Shown piece by piece: positions 49,988 through 61,600 of a DNA stretch of 64,000 nt. Numbering within the stretch: the stretch's first letter is position 1; every line of letters begins with the position of its first letter. The stretch lies in the NCBI RefSeq assembly GCF_963576545.1, contig NW_026870485.1:1-64000 (forward strand), read 5' to 3'. Under the pieces are notes generated by a model, which did no database searches, had not been told where the DNA came from, and saw only the letters and a list, made by a program, of their open reading frames with translations. Origin of the DNA: Limanda limanda (lineage: Eukaryota > Chordata > Actinopteri > Pleuronectiformes > Pleuronectidae). The position numbers and the translations under genes are program-made.

Positions 49988-52463
49988 TGGAGCTGATATG
50001 TGATGAAAAAGTCAAAATGTTAACCATTGCTTCCAAAAAAGGCTTATCTCCCCGTTTCCAGCTGTTTAGTGACATTTGGGATGATGTGTGATGAAAAATT
50101 CAAGAATTTAACCATTTCTTCCAAAAAAGGCTTATCTCCCTGTTTCCAGCGCTTTTCTGACACTTGGGCTGACGTGATGAAAAAGTCAGAACTCTTAATC
50201 AATGCTTCCAAAAAAGGCTTATCTCCCCGTTTCCAGCTGTTTAGTGACATTTGGGATGATGTGTGATGAAAAATTCAAGAATTTAACCATTTCTTCCAAA
50301 ATAAGGCAGATCTCCCTGTTTCCAGCGCTTTTCTGACACTGGAGCTGATATGTGATGAAAAAGTCAAAATGTTAACCATTGCTTCCAAAAAAGGCTTATC
50401 TCCTCGTTTCCAGCTGTTTAGTGACATTTGGGATGATGTGTGATGAAAAATTCAAGAATTTAACCATTTCTTCCAAAAAAGGCTTATCTCCCTGTTTCCA
50501 GCGCTTTTCTGACACTTGGGCTGACATGTGATGAAAAAGTCAGAAATCTTAATCAATGCTTCCAAAAAAGGCTTATCTCCCCGTTTCCAGCTGTTTAGTG
50601 ACATTTGGGATGATGTGTGATGAAAAATTCAAGAATTTAACCATTTCTTCCAAAAAAGGCTTATCTCCCTGATTCCAGCGCTTTTCTGACACTTGGGCTG
50701 ACATGTGATGAAAAAGTCAGAAATCTTAATCAATGCTTCCAAAAAAGGCTTATCTCCCCGTTTCCAGCTGTTTAGTGACATTTGGGATGATGTGTGATGA
50801 AAAATTCAACAATTTAACCATTTCTTCCAAAAAAGGCTTATCTCCCTGTTTCCAGCGCTTTTCTGACACTTGGGCTGACATGTGATGAAAAAGTCAGAAA
50901 TCTTAATCAATGCTTCCAAAAAAGGCTTATCTCCCCGTTTCCAGCTGTTTAGTGACATTTGGGATGATGAGTGATGAAAAATTCAAGAATTTAACCATTT
51001 CTTCCAAAAAAGGCTTATCTCCCTGTTTCCAGCGCTTTTCTGACACTTGGGCTGACATGTGATGAAAAAGTCAGAAATCTTAATCAATGCTTCCAAAAAA
51101 GGCTTATCTCCCCGTTTCCAGCTGTTTAGTGACATTTGGGATGATGTGTGATGAAAAATTCAAGAATTTAACCATTTCTTCCAAAAAAGGCTTATCTCCC
51201 TGTTTCCAGCGCTTTTCTGACACTTGGGCTGACATGTGATGAAAAAGTCAGAAATCTTAATCAATGCTTCCAAAAAAGGCTTATCTCCCCGTTTCCAGCT
51301 GTTTAGTGACATTTGGGATGATGTGTGATGAAAACTTCAAGAATTTAACCATTTCTTCCAAAATAAGGCAGATCTCCCTGTTTCCAGCGCTTTTCTGACA
51401 CTGGAGCTGATATGTGATGAAAAAGTCAAAATGTTAACCATTGCTTCCAAAAAGGGCTTATCTCCTCGTTTCCAGCTGTTTAGTGACATTTGGGATGATG
51501 TGTGATGAAAAATTCAAGAATTTAACCATTTCTTCCAAAAAAGGCTTATCTCCCTGTTTCCAGCGCTTTTCTGACACTTGGGCTGACATGTGATGAAAAA
51601 GTCAGAAATCTTAATCAATGCTTCCAAACAAGGCTTATCTCCCCGTTTCCAGCTGCTTAGTGACATTTGGGATGATGTGTGATGAAAAATTCAAGAATTT
51701 AACCATTTCTTCCAAAATAAGGCAGATCTCCCTGTTTCCAGCGCTTTTCTGACACTGGAGCTGATATGTGATGAAAAAGTCAAAATGTTAACCATTGCTT
51801 CCAAAAAAGGCTTATCTCCTCGTTTCCAGCTGTTTAGTGACATTTGGGATGATGTGTGATGAAAAATTCAAGAATTTAACCATTTCTTCCAAAAAAGGCT
51901 TATCTCCCTGTTTCCAGCGCTTTTCTGACACTTGGGCTGACATGTGATGAAAAAGTCAGAAATCTTAATCTATGCTTCCAAAAAAGGCTTATCTCCCCGT
52001 TTCCAGCTGTTTAGTGACATTTGGGATGATGAGTGATGAAAAATTCAAGAATTTAACCATTTCTTCCAAAAAAGGCTTATCTCCCTGTTTCCAGCGCTTT
52101 TCTGACACTTGGGCTGACATGTGATGAAAAAGTCAGAAATCTTAATCAATGCTTCCAAAAAAGGCTTATCTTCCCGTTTCCAGCTGTTTAGTGACATTTG
52201 GGATGATGTGTGATGAAAAATTCAAGAATTTAACCATTTCTTCCAAAAAAGGCTTATCTCCCTGTTTCCAGCGCTTTTCTGACACTTGGGCTGACATGTG
52301 ATGAAAAAGTCAGAAATCTTAATCAATGCTTCCAAACAAGGCTTATCTCCCCGTTTCCAGCTGCTTAGTGACATTTGGGATGATGTGTGATGAAAAATTC
52401 AAGAATTTAACCATTTCTTCCAAAATAAGGCAGATCTCCCTGTTTCCAGCGCTTTTCTGACAC
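49988..52463. repeat. A1/B-rich segment with close A5-B* pairs
   Basis: B* units are at 49988, 50340, 51402 and 51756; two intervals are only 352-354 bp (two dimers). Between 50641 and 51300 the dimers are almost all plain A1-B. The segment shares acaagg/ctgcttag B units and A5 units with the sequence up to 55.2 kb. No gene or foreign insert is visible. Confidence 0.8.
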
Positions 52464-54766
52464 TGGAGCTGATATGTGATGAAAAAGTCAAAATGTTAAC
52501 CATTGCTTCCAAAAAAGGCTTATCTCCTCGTTTCCAGCTGTTTAGTGACATTTGGGATGATGTGTGATGAAAAATTCAAGAATTTAACCATTTCTTCCAA
52601 AAAAGGCTTATCTCCCTGTTTCCAGCGCTTTTCTGACACTTGGGCTGACATGTGATGAAAAAGTCAGAAATCTTAATAAATGCTTCCAAACAAGGCTTAT
52701 CTCCCCGTTTCCAGCTGCTTAGTGACATTTGGGATGATGTGTGATGAAAAATTCAAGAATTTAACCATTTCTTCCAAAATAAGGCAGATCTCCCTGTTTC
52801 CAGCGCTTTTCTGACACTGGAGCTGATATGTGATGAAAAAGTCAAAATGTTAACCATTGCTTCCAAAAAAGGCTTATCTCCTCGTTTCCAGCTGTTTAGT
52901 GACATTTGGGATGATGTGTGATGAAAAATTCAAGAATTTAACCATTTCTTCCAAAACAGGCTTATCTCCCTGTTTCCAGCGCTTTTCTGACACATGGGCT
53001 GACATGTGATGAAAAAGTCAGAAATCTTAATCAATGCTTCCAAAAAAGGCTTATCTCCCCGTTTCCAGCTGTATAGTGACATTTGGGATGATGTGTGATG
53101 AAAAATTCAAGAATTTAACCTTTTCTTCCAAAAAAAGGCAGATCTCCCTGTATCCAGCGCTTTTTTGACACTTGGGCTGACGTGATGAAAAAGTCAGAAA
53201 TCTTAATCTATGCTTCCAAAAAAGGCTTATCTCCCCGTTTCCAGCTGTTTAGTGACATTTGGGATGATGAGTGATGAAAAATTCAAGAATTTAACCATTT
53301 CTTCCAAAAAAGGCTTATCTCCCTGTTTCCAGCGCTTTTCTGACACTTGGGCTGACATGTGATGAAAAAGTCAGAAATCTTAATCAATGCTTCCAAAAAA
53401 GGCTTATCTCCCCGTTTCCAGCTGTTTAGTGACATTTGGGATGATGTGTGATGAAAAATACAAGAATTTAACCTTTTCTTCCAAAAAAAGGCAGATCTCC
53501 CTGTTTCCAGCGCTTTTCTGACACTTAGGCTGACATGTGATGAAAAAGTCAGAAATCTTAATCAATGCTTCCAAAAAAGGCTTATCTTCCCGTTTCCAGC
53601 TGTTTAGTGACATTTGGGATGATGTGTGATGAAAAATTCAAGAATTTAACCATTTCTTCCAAAAAAGGCTTATCTCCCTGTTTCCAGCGCTTTTCTGACA
53701 CTTGGGCTGACATGTGATGAAAAAGTCAGAAATCTTAATCAATGCTTCCAAAAAAGGCTAATCTCCCCGTTTCCAGCTGTTTAGTGACATTTGGGATGAT
53801 GTGTGATGAAAAATTCAAGAATTTAACCATTTCTTCCAAAAAAAGCTTATCTCCCTGTTTCCAGCGCTTTTCTGACACTTGGGCTGACATGTGATGAAAA
53901 AGTCAGAAATCTTAATCAATGCTTCCAAAAAAGGCTTATCTCCCCGTTTCCAGCTGTATAGTGACATTTGGGATGATGTGTGATGAAAAATTCAAGAATT
54001 TAACCTTTTCTTCCAAAAAAAGGCAGATCTCCCTGTTTCCAGCGCTTTTTTGACACTTGGGCTGACATGTGATGAAAAAGTCAGAAATCTTAATCTATGC
54101 TTCCAAAAAAGGCTTATCTCCCCGTTTCCAGCTGTTTAGTGACATTTGGGATGATGAGTGATGAAAAATTCAAGAATTTAACCATTTCTTCCAAAAAAGG
54201 CTTATCTCCCTGTTTCCAGCGCTTTTCTGACACTTGGGCTGACATGTGATGAAAAAGTCAGAAATCTTAATCAATGCTTCCAAAAAAGGCTTATCTCCCC
54301 GTTTCCAGCTGTTTAGTGACATTTGGGATGATGTGTGATGAAAAATACAAGAATTTAACCTTTTCTTCCAAAAAAAGGCAGATCTCCCTGTTTCCAGCGC
54401 TTTTCTGACACTTAGGCTGACATGTGATGAAAAAGTCAGAAATCTTAATCAATGCTTCCAAAAAAGGCTTATCTTCCCGTTTCCAGCTGTTTAGTGACAT
54501 TTGGGATGATGTGTGATGAAAAATTCAAGAATTTAACCATTTCTTCCAAAAAAGGCTTATCTCCCTGTTTCCAGCGCTTTTCTGACACTTGGGCTGACAT
54601 GTGATGAAAAAGTCAGAAATCTTAATCAATGCTTCCAAACAAGGCTTATCTCCCCGTTTCCAGCTGCTTAGTGACATTTGGGATGATGTGTGATGAAAAA
54701 TTCAAGAATTTAACCATTTCTTCCAAAATAAGGCAGATCTCCCTGTTTCCAGCGCTTTTCTGACAC
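52464..54766. repeat. 2303-bp duplication, copy 1, with nested ~887-bp duplication
   Basis: Rare variants cttaataaatgc (52674, 54978), ctgtatag (53071, 55374) and ctgtatccagc (53150, 55453) recur 2303-2304 bp later. Inside this copy the stretch from about 53041 recurs at offset about 885-887 (ctgtatag again near 53956; A3 dimer at 53404 and again at 54291). The copy starting at 54767 lacks the inner duplication. Confidence 0.82.
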
Positions 54767-56892
54767 TGGAGCTGATATGTGATGAAAAAGTCAAAATGTT
54801 AACCATTGCTTCCAAAAAAGGCTTATCTCCTCGTTTCCAGCTGTTTAGTGACATTTGGGATGATGTGTGATGAAAAATTCAAGAATTTAACCATTTCTTC
54901 CAAAAAAGGCTTATCTCCCTGTTTCCAGCGCTTTTCTGACACTTGGGCTGACATGTGATGAAAAAGTCAGAAATCTTAATAAATGCTTCCAAACAAGGCT
55001 TATCTCCCCGTTTCCAGCTGCTTAGTGACATTTGGGATGATGTGTGATGAAAAATTCAAGAATTTAACCATTTCTTCCAAAATAAGGCAGATCTCCCTGT
55101 TTCCAGCGCTTTTCTGACACTGGAGCTGATATGTGATGAAAAAGTCAAAATGTTAACCATTGCTTCCAAAAAAGGCTTATCTCCTCGTTTCCAGCTGTTT
55201 AGTGACATTTGGGATGATGTGTGATGAAAAATTCAAGAATTTAACCATTTCTTCCAAAAAAGGCTTATCTCCCTGTTTCCAGCGCTTTTCTGACACTTGG
55301 GCTGACATGTGATGAAAAAGTCAGAAATCTTAATCAATGCTTCCAAAAAAGGCTTATCTCCCCGTTTCCAGCTGTATAGTGACATTTGGGATGATGTGTG
55401 ATGAAAAATTCAAGAATTTAACCTTTTCTTCCAAAAAAAGGCAGATCTCCCTGTATCCAGCGCTTTTTTGACACTTGGGCTGACATGTGATGAAAAAGTC
55501 AGAAATCTTAATCTATGCTTCCAAAAAAGGCTTATCTCCCCGTTTCCAGCTGTTTAGTGACATTTGGGATGATGAGTGATGAAAAATTCAAGAATTTAAC
55601 CATTTCTTCCAAAAAAGGCTTATCTCCCTGTTTCCAGCGCTTTTCTGACACTTGGGCTGACATGTGATGAAAAAGTCAGAAATCTTAATCAATGCTTCCA
55701 AAAAAGGCTTATCTCCCCGTTTCCAGCTGTTTAGTGACATTTGGGATGATGTGTGATGAAAAATACAAGAATTTAACCTTTTCTTCCAAAAAAAGGCAGA
55801 TCTCCCTGTTTCCAGCGCTTTTCTGACACTTAGGCTGACATGTGATGAAAAAGTCAGAAATCTTAATCAATGCTTCCAAAAAAGGCTTATCTTCCCGTTT
55901 CCAGCTGTTTAGTGACATTTGGGATGATGTGTGATGAAAAATTCAAGAATTTAACCATTTCTTCCAAAAAAGGCTTATCTCCCTGTTTCCAGCGCTTTTC
56001 TGACACTTGGGCTGACATGTGATGAAAAAGTCAGAAATCTTAATCAATGCTTCCAAAAAAGGCTTATCTCCCCGTTTCCAGCTGTTTAGTGACATTTGGG
56101 ATGATGTGTGATGAAAAATTCAAGAATTTAACCATTTCTTCCAAAAAAGGCTTATCTCCCTGTTTCCAGCGCTTTTCTGACACTTGGGCTGACATGTGAT
56201 GAAAAAGTCAGAAATCTTAATCAATGCTTCCAAAAAAGGCTTATCTCCCCGTTTCCAGCTGTTTAGTGACATTTGGGATGATGTGTGATGAAAAATTTAA
56301 GAATATAACCTTTTCTTCCAAAAAAAGGCAGATCTCCCTGTTTCCAGCGCTTTTTTGACACTTGGGCTGACATGTGATGAAAAAGTCAGAAATCTTAATC
56401 AATGCTTCCAAAAAAGGCTTATCTCCCCGTTTCCAGCTGTTTAGTGACATTTGGGATGATGTGTGATGAAAAATTCAAGAATTTAACCATTTCTTCCAAA
56501 AAAGGCTTATCTCCCTGTTTCCAGCGCTTTTCTGACACTTGGGCTGACATGTGATGAAAAAGTCAGAAATCTTAATCAATGCTTCCAAAAAAGGCTTATC
56601 TCCCCGTTTCCAGCTGTTTAGTGACATTTGGGATGATGCGTGATGAAAAATTCAACAATTTAACCATTTCTTCCAAAAAAGGCTTATCTCCCTGTTTCCA
56701 GCGCTTTTCTGACACTTGGGCTGACATGTGATGAAAAAGTCAGAAATCTTAATCAATGCTTCCAAAAAAGGCTTATCTCCCCGTTTCCAGCTGTTTAGTG
56801 ACATTTGGGATGATGTGTGATGAAAAATTCAAGAATTTAACCATTTCTTCCAAAAAAGGCTTATCTCCCTGTTTCCAGCGCTTTTCTGACAC
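54767..56892. repeat. 2303-bp duplication, copy 2
   Basis: It opens with the B* pair 54767 and 55121, repeating the pair 52464 and 52818. It carries single copies of the ctgtatag and ctgtatccagc variants and an A3 dimer at 55709. From about 56000 it changes into the plain A1-B dimers of the 1769-bp repeat. Confidence 0.8.
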
Positions 56893-58661
56893 TGGAGCTG
56901 ATATGTGATGAAAAAGTCAAAATGTTAACCATTGCTTCCAAAAAAGGCTTATCTCCCCGTTTCCAGCTGTTTAGTGACATTTGGGATGATGTGTGATGAA
57001 AAATTCAAGAATTTAACCATTTCTTCCAAAAAAGGCTTATCTCCCTGTTTCCAGCGCTTTTCTGACACTTGGGCTGACGTGATGAAAAAGTCAGAAATCT
57101 TAATCAATGCTTCCAAAAAAGGCTTATCTCCCCGTTTCCAGCTGTTTAGTGACATTTGGGATGATGAGTGATGAAAAATTCAAGAATTTAACCATTTCTT
57201 CCAAAAAAGGCTTATCTCCCTGTTTCCAGCGCTTTTCTGACACTTGGGCTGACATGTGATGAAAAAGTCAGAAATCTTAATCAATGCTTCCAAAAAAGGC
57301 TTATCTCCCCGTTTCCAGCTGTTTAGTGACATTTGGGATGATGTGTGATGAAAAATTCAAGAATTTAACCATTTCTTCCAAAAAAGGCTTATCTCCCTGT
57401 TTCCAGCGCTTTTCTGACACTTGGGCTGATATGTGATGAAAAAGTCAGAAATCTTAATCAATGCTTCCAAACAAGGCTTATCTCCCCTTTTTACAGCTGC
57501 TTAGTGACATTTGGGATGATGTGTGATGAAAAATTCAAGAATTTAACCATTTCTTCCAAAATAAGGCAGATCTCCCTGTTTCCAGCGCTTTTCTGACACT
57601 GGAGCTGATATGTGATGAAAAAGTCAAAATGTTAACCATTGCTTCCAAAAAAGGCTTATCTCCTCGTTTCCAGCTGTTTAGTGACATTTGGGATGATGTG
57701 TGATGAAAAATTCAAGAATTTAACCATTTCTTCCAAAAAAGGCTTATCTCCCTGTTTCCAGCGCTTTTCTGACACTTGGGCTGACATGTGATGAAAAAGT
57801 CAGAAATCTTAATCAATGCTTCCAAAAAAGGCTTATCTCCCCGTTTCCAGCTGTATAGTGACATTTGGGATGATGTGTGATGAAAAATTCAAGAATTTAA
57901 CCTTTTCTTCCAAAAAAGGCTTATCTCCCTGTTTCCAGCGCTTTTCTGACACTTGGGCTGACATGTGATGAAAAAGTCAGAAATCTTAATCAATGCTTCC
58001 AAAAAAGGCTTATCTCCCCGTTTCCAGCTGTTTAGTGACATTTGGGATGATGTGTGATGAAAAATTTAAGAATATAACCTTTTCTTCCAAAAAAAGGCAG
58101 ATCTCCCTGTTTCCAGCGCTTTTTTGACACTTGGGCTGACATGTGATGAAAAAGTCAGAAATCTTAATCAATGCTTCCAAAAAAGGCTTATCTCCCCGTT
58201 TCCAGCTGTTTAGTGACATTTGGGATGATGTGTGATGAAAAATTCAAGAATTTAACCATTTCTTCCAAAAAAGGCTTATCTCCCTGTTTCCAGCGCTTTT
58301 CTGACACTTGGGCTGACATGTGATGAAAAAGTCAGAAATCTTAATCAATGCTTCCAAAAAAGGCTTATCTCCCCGTTTCCAGCTGTTTAGTGACATTTGG
58401 GATGATGTGTGATGAAAAATTCAACAATTTAACCATTTCTTCCAAAAAAGGCTTATCTCCCTGTTTCCAGCGCTTTTCTGACACTTGGGCTGACATGTGA
58501 TGAAAAAGTCAGAAATCTTAATCAATGCTTCCAAAAAAGGCTTATCTCCCCGTTTCCAGCTGTTTAGTGACATTTGGGATGATGTGTGATGAAAAATTCA
58601 AGAATTTAACCATTTCTTCCAAAAAAGGCTTATCTCCCTGTTTCCAGCGCTTTTCTGACAC
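56241..58661. repeat. 1769-bp higher-order repeat, tandem copies (10 dimers)
   Basis: The A2 dimer with aaatttaagaatat at 56241 recurs at 58010, the ttcaacaattt A unit at 56651 recurs at 58420, the B* unit at 56893 recurs at 58662, and the deleted B at 57077 recurs at 58846. All are 1769 bp apart. The same 1769-bp interval separates B* units in the 32-43 kb block, so this is probably a piece of that module. Confidence 0.82.
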
Positions 58662-61600
58662 TGGAGCTGATATGTGATGAAAAAGTCAAAATGTTAACCA
58701 TTGCTTCCAAAAAAGGCTTATCTCCCCGTTTCCAGCTGTTTAGTGACATTTGGGATGATGTGTGATGAAAAATTCAAGAATTTAACCATTTCTTCCAAAA
58801 AAGGCTTATCTCCCTGTTTCCAGCGCTTTTCTGACACTTGGGCTGACGTGATGAAAAAGTCAGAAATCTTAATCAATGCTTCCAAAAAAGGCTTATCTCC
58901 CCGTTTCCAGCTGTTTAGTGACATTTGGGATGATGTGTGATGAAAAATTCAAGAATATAACCTTTTCTTCCAAAAAAAGGCAGATCTCCCTGTTTCCAGC
59001 GCTTTTTTGACACTTGGGCTGACATGTGATGAAAAAGTCAGAAATCTTAATCAATGCTTCCAAAAAAGGCTTATCTCCCCGTTTCCAGCTGTTTAGTGAC
59101 ATTTGGGATGATGAGTGATGAAAAATTCAAGAATTTAACCATTTCTTCCAAAAAAGGCTTATCTCCCTGTTTCCAGCGCTTTTCTGAGACTTGGGCTGAC
59201 ATGTGATGAAAAAGTCAGAAATCTTAATCAATGCTTCCAAAAAAGGCTTATCTCCCCGTTTCCAGCTGTTTAGTGACATTTGGGATGATGTGTGATGAAA
59301 AATTCAAGAATTTAACCATTTCTTCCAAAAAAGGCTTATCTCCCTGTTTCCAGCGCTTTTCTGACACTTGGGCTGACATGTGATGAAAAAGTCAGAAATC
59401 TTAATCAATGCTTCCAAACAAGGCTTATCTCCCCGTTTCCAGCTGCTTAGTGACATTTGGGATGATGTGTGATGAAAAATTCAAGAATTTAACCATTTCT
59501 TCCAAAATAAGGCAGATCTCCCTGTTTCCAGCGCTTTTCTGACACTGGAGCTGATATGTGATGAAAAAGTCAAAATGTTAACCATTGCTTCCAAAAAAGG
59601 CTTATCTCCTCGATTCCAGCTGTTTAGTGACATTTGGGATGATGTGTGATGAAAAATTCAAGAATTTAACCATTTCTTCCAAAAAAGGCTTATCTCCCTG
59701 TTTCCAGCGCTTTTCTGACACTTGGGCTGACATGTGATGAAAAAGTCAGAAATCTTAATCAATGCTTCCAAACAAGGCTTATCTCCCCGTTTCCAGCTGC
59801 TTAGTGACATTTGGGATGATGTGTGATGAAAAATTCAAGAATTTAACCATTTCTTCCAAAATAAGGCAGATCTCCCTGTTTCCAGCGCTTTTCTGACACT
59901 GGAGCTGATATGTGATGAAAAAGTCAAAATGTTAACTATTGCTTCCAAAAAAGGCTTATCTCCTCGTTTCCAGCTGTTTAGTGACATTTGGGATGATGTG
60001 TGATGAAAAATTCAAGAATTTAACCATTTCTTCCAAAAAAGGCTTATCTCCCTGTTTCCAGCGCTTTTCTGACACTTGGGCTGACATGTGATGAAAAAGT
60101 CAGAAATCTTAATCAATGCTTCCAAAAAAGGCTTATAACCCCGTTTCCAGCTGTTTAGTGACATTTGGGATGATGAGTGATGAAAAATTCAAGAATTTAA
60201 CCATTTCTTCCAAAAAAGGCTTATCTCCCTGTTTCCAGCGCTTTTCTGACACTTGGGCTGACATGTGATGAAAAAGTCAGAAATCTTAATCAATGCTTCC
60301 AAAAAAGGCTTTACTCCCCGTTTCCAGCTGTTTAGTGACATTTGGGATGATGTGTGATGAAAAATTCAAGAATTTAACCATTTCTTCCAAAAAAGGCTTA
60401 TCTCCCTGTTTCCAGCGCTTTTCTGACACTTGGGCTGACATGTGATGAAAAAGTCAGAAATCTTAATCAATGCTTCCAAACAAGGCTTATCTCCCCGTTT
60501 CCAGCTGTTTAGTGACATTTGGGATGATGTGTGATGAAAAATTCAAGAATTTAACCATTTCTTCCAAAATAAGGCAGATCTCCCTGTTTCCAGCGCTTTT
60601 CTGACAATGGAGCTGATATGTGATGAAAAAGTCAAAATGTTAACCATTGCTTCCAAAAAAGGCTTATCTCCTCGTTTCCAGCTGTTTAGTGACATTTGGG
60701 ATGATGTGTGATGAAAAATTCAAGAATTTAACCATTTCTTCCAAAAAAGGCTTATCTCCCTGTTTCCAGCGCTTTTCTGACACTTGGGCTGACATGTGAT
60801 GAAAAAGTCAGAAATCTTAATCAATGCTTCCAAAAAAGGCTTATCTCCCCGTTTCCAGCTGTTTAGTGACATTTGGGATGATGTGTGATGAAAAATTCAA
60901 GAATATAACCTTTTCTTCCAAAAAAAGGCAGATCTCCCTCTTTCCAGCGCTTTTCTGACACTTAGGCTGACATGTGATGAAAAAGTCAGAAATCTTAATC
61001 AATGCTTCCAAAAAAGGCTTATCTTCCCGTTTCCAGCTGTTTAGTGACATTTGGGATGATGTGTGATGAAAAATTCAAGAATTTAACCATTTCTTCCAAA
61101 AAAGGCTTATCTCCCTGTTTCCAGCGCTTTTCTGACACTTGGGCTGACATGTGATGAAAAAGTCAGAAATCTTAATCAATGCTTCCAAAAAAGGCTTATC
61201 TCCCCGTTTCCAGCTGTTTAGTGACATTTGGGATGATGTGTGATGAAAAATTCAAGAATATAACCTTTTCTTCCAAAAAAAGGCAGATCTCCCTGTTTCC
61301 AGCGCTTTTCTGACACTTGGGCTGACATGTGATGAAAAAGTCAGAAATCTTAATCAATGCTTCCAAAAAAGGCTTATCTCCCCGTTTCCAGCTGTTTAGT
61401 GACATTTGGGATGATGTGTGATGAAAAATTCAACAATTTAACCATTTCTTCCAAAAAAGGCTTATCTCCCTGTTTCCAGCGCTTTTCTGACACTGGAGCT
61501 GATATGTGATGAAAAAGTCAAAATGTTAACCATTGCTTCCAAAAAAGGCTTATCTCCCCGTTTCCAGCTGTTTAGTGACATTTGGGATGATGTGTGATGA

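Noticed and set aside
2395..58940. Plus-strand frames of 60-80 codons
   Set aside because: They open only where the 2-bp deletion in B or the ggggcat variant shifts frame, and overlap the minus-strand frames. Their sequence is translated satellite with no protein family resemblance.
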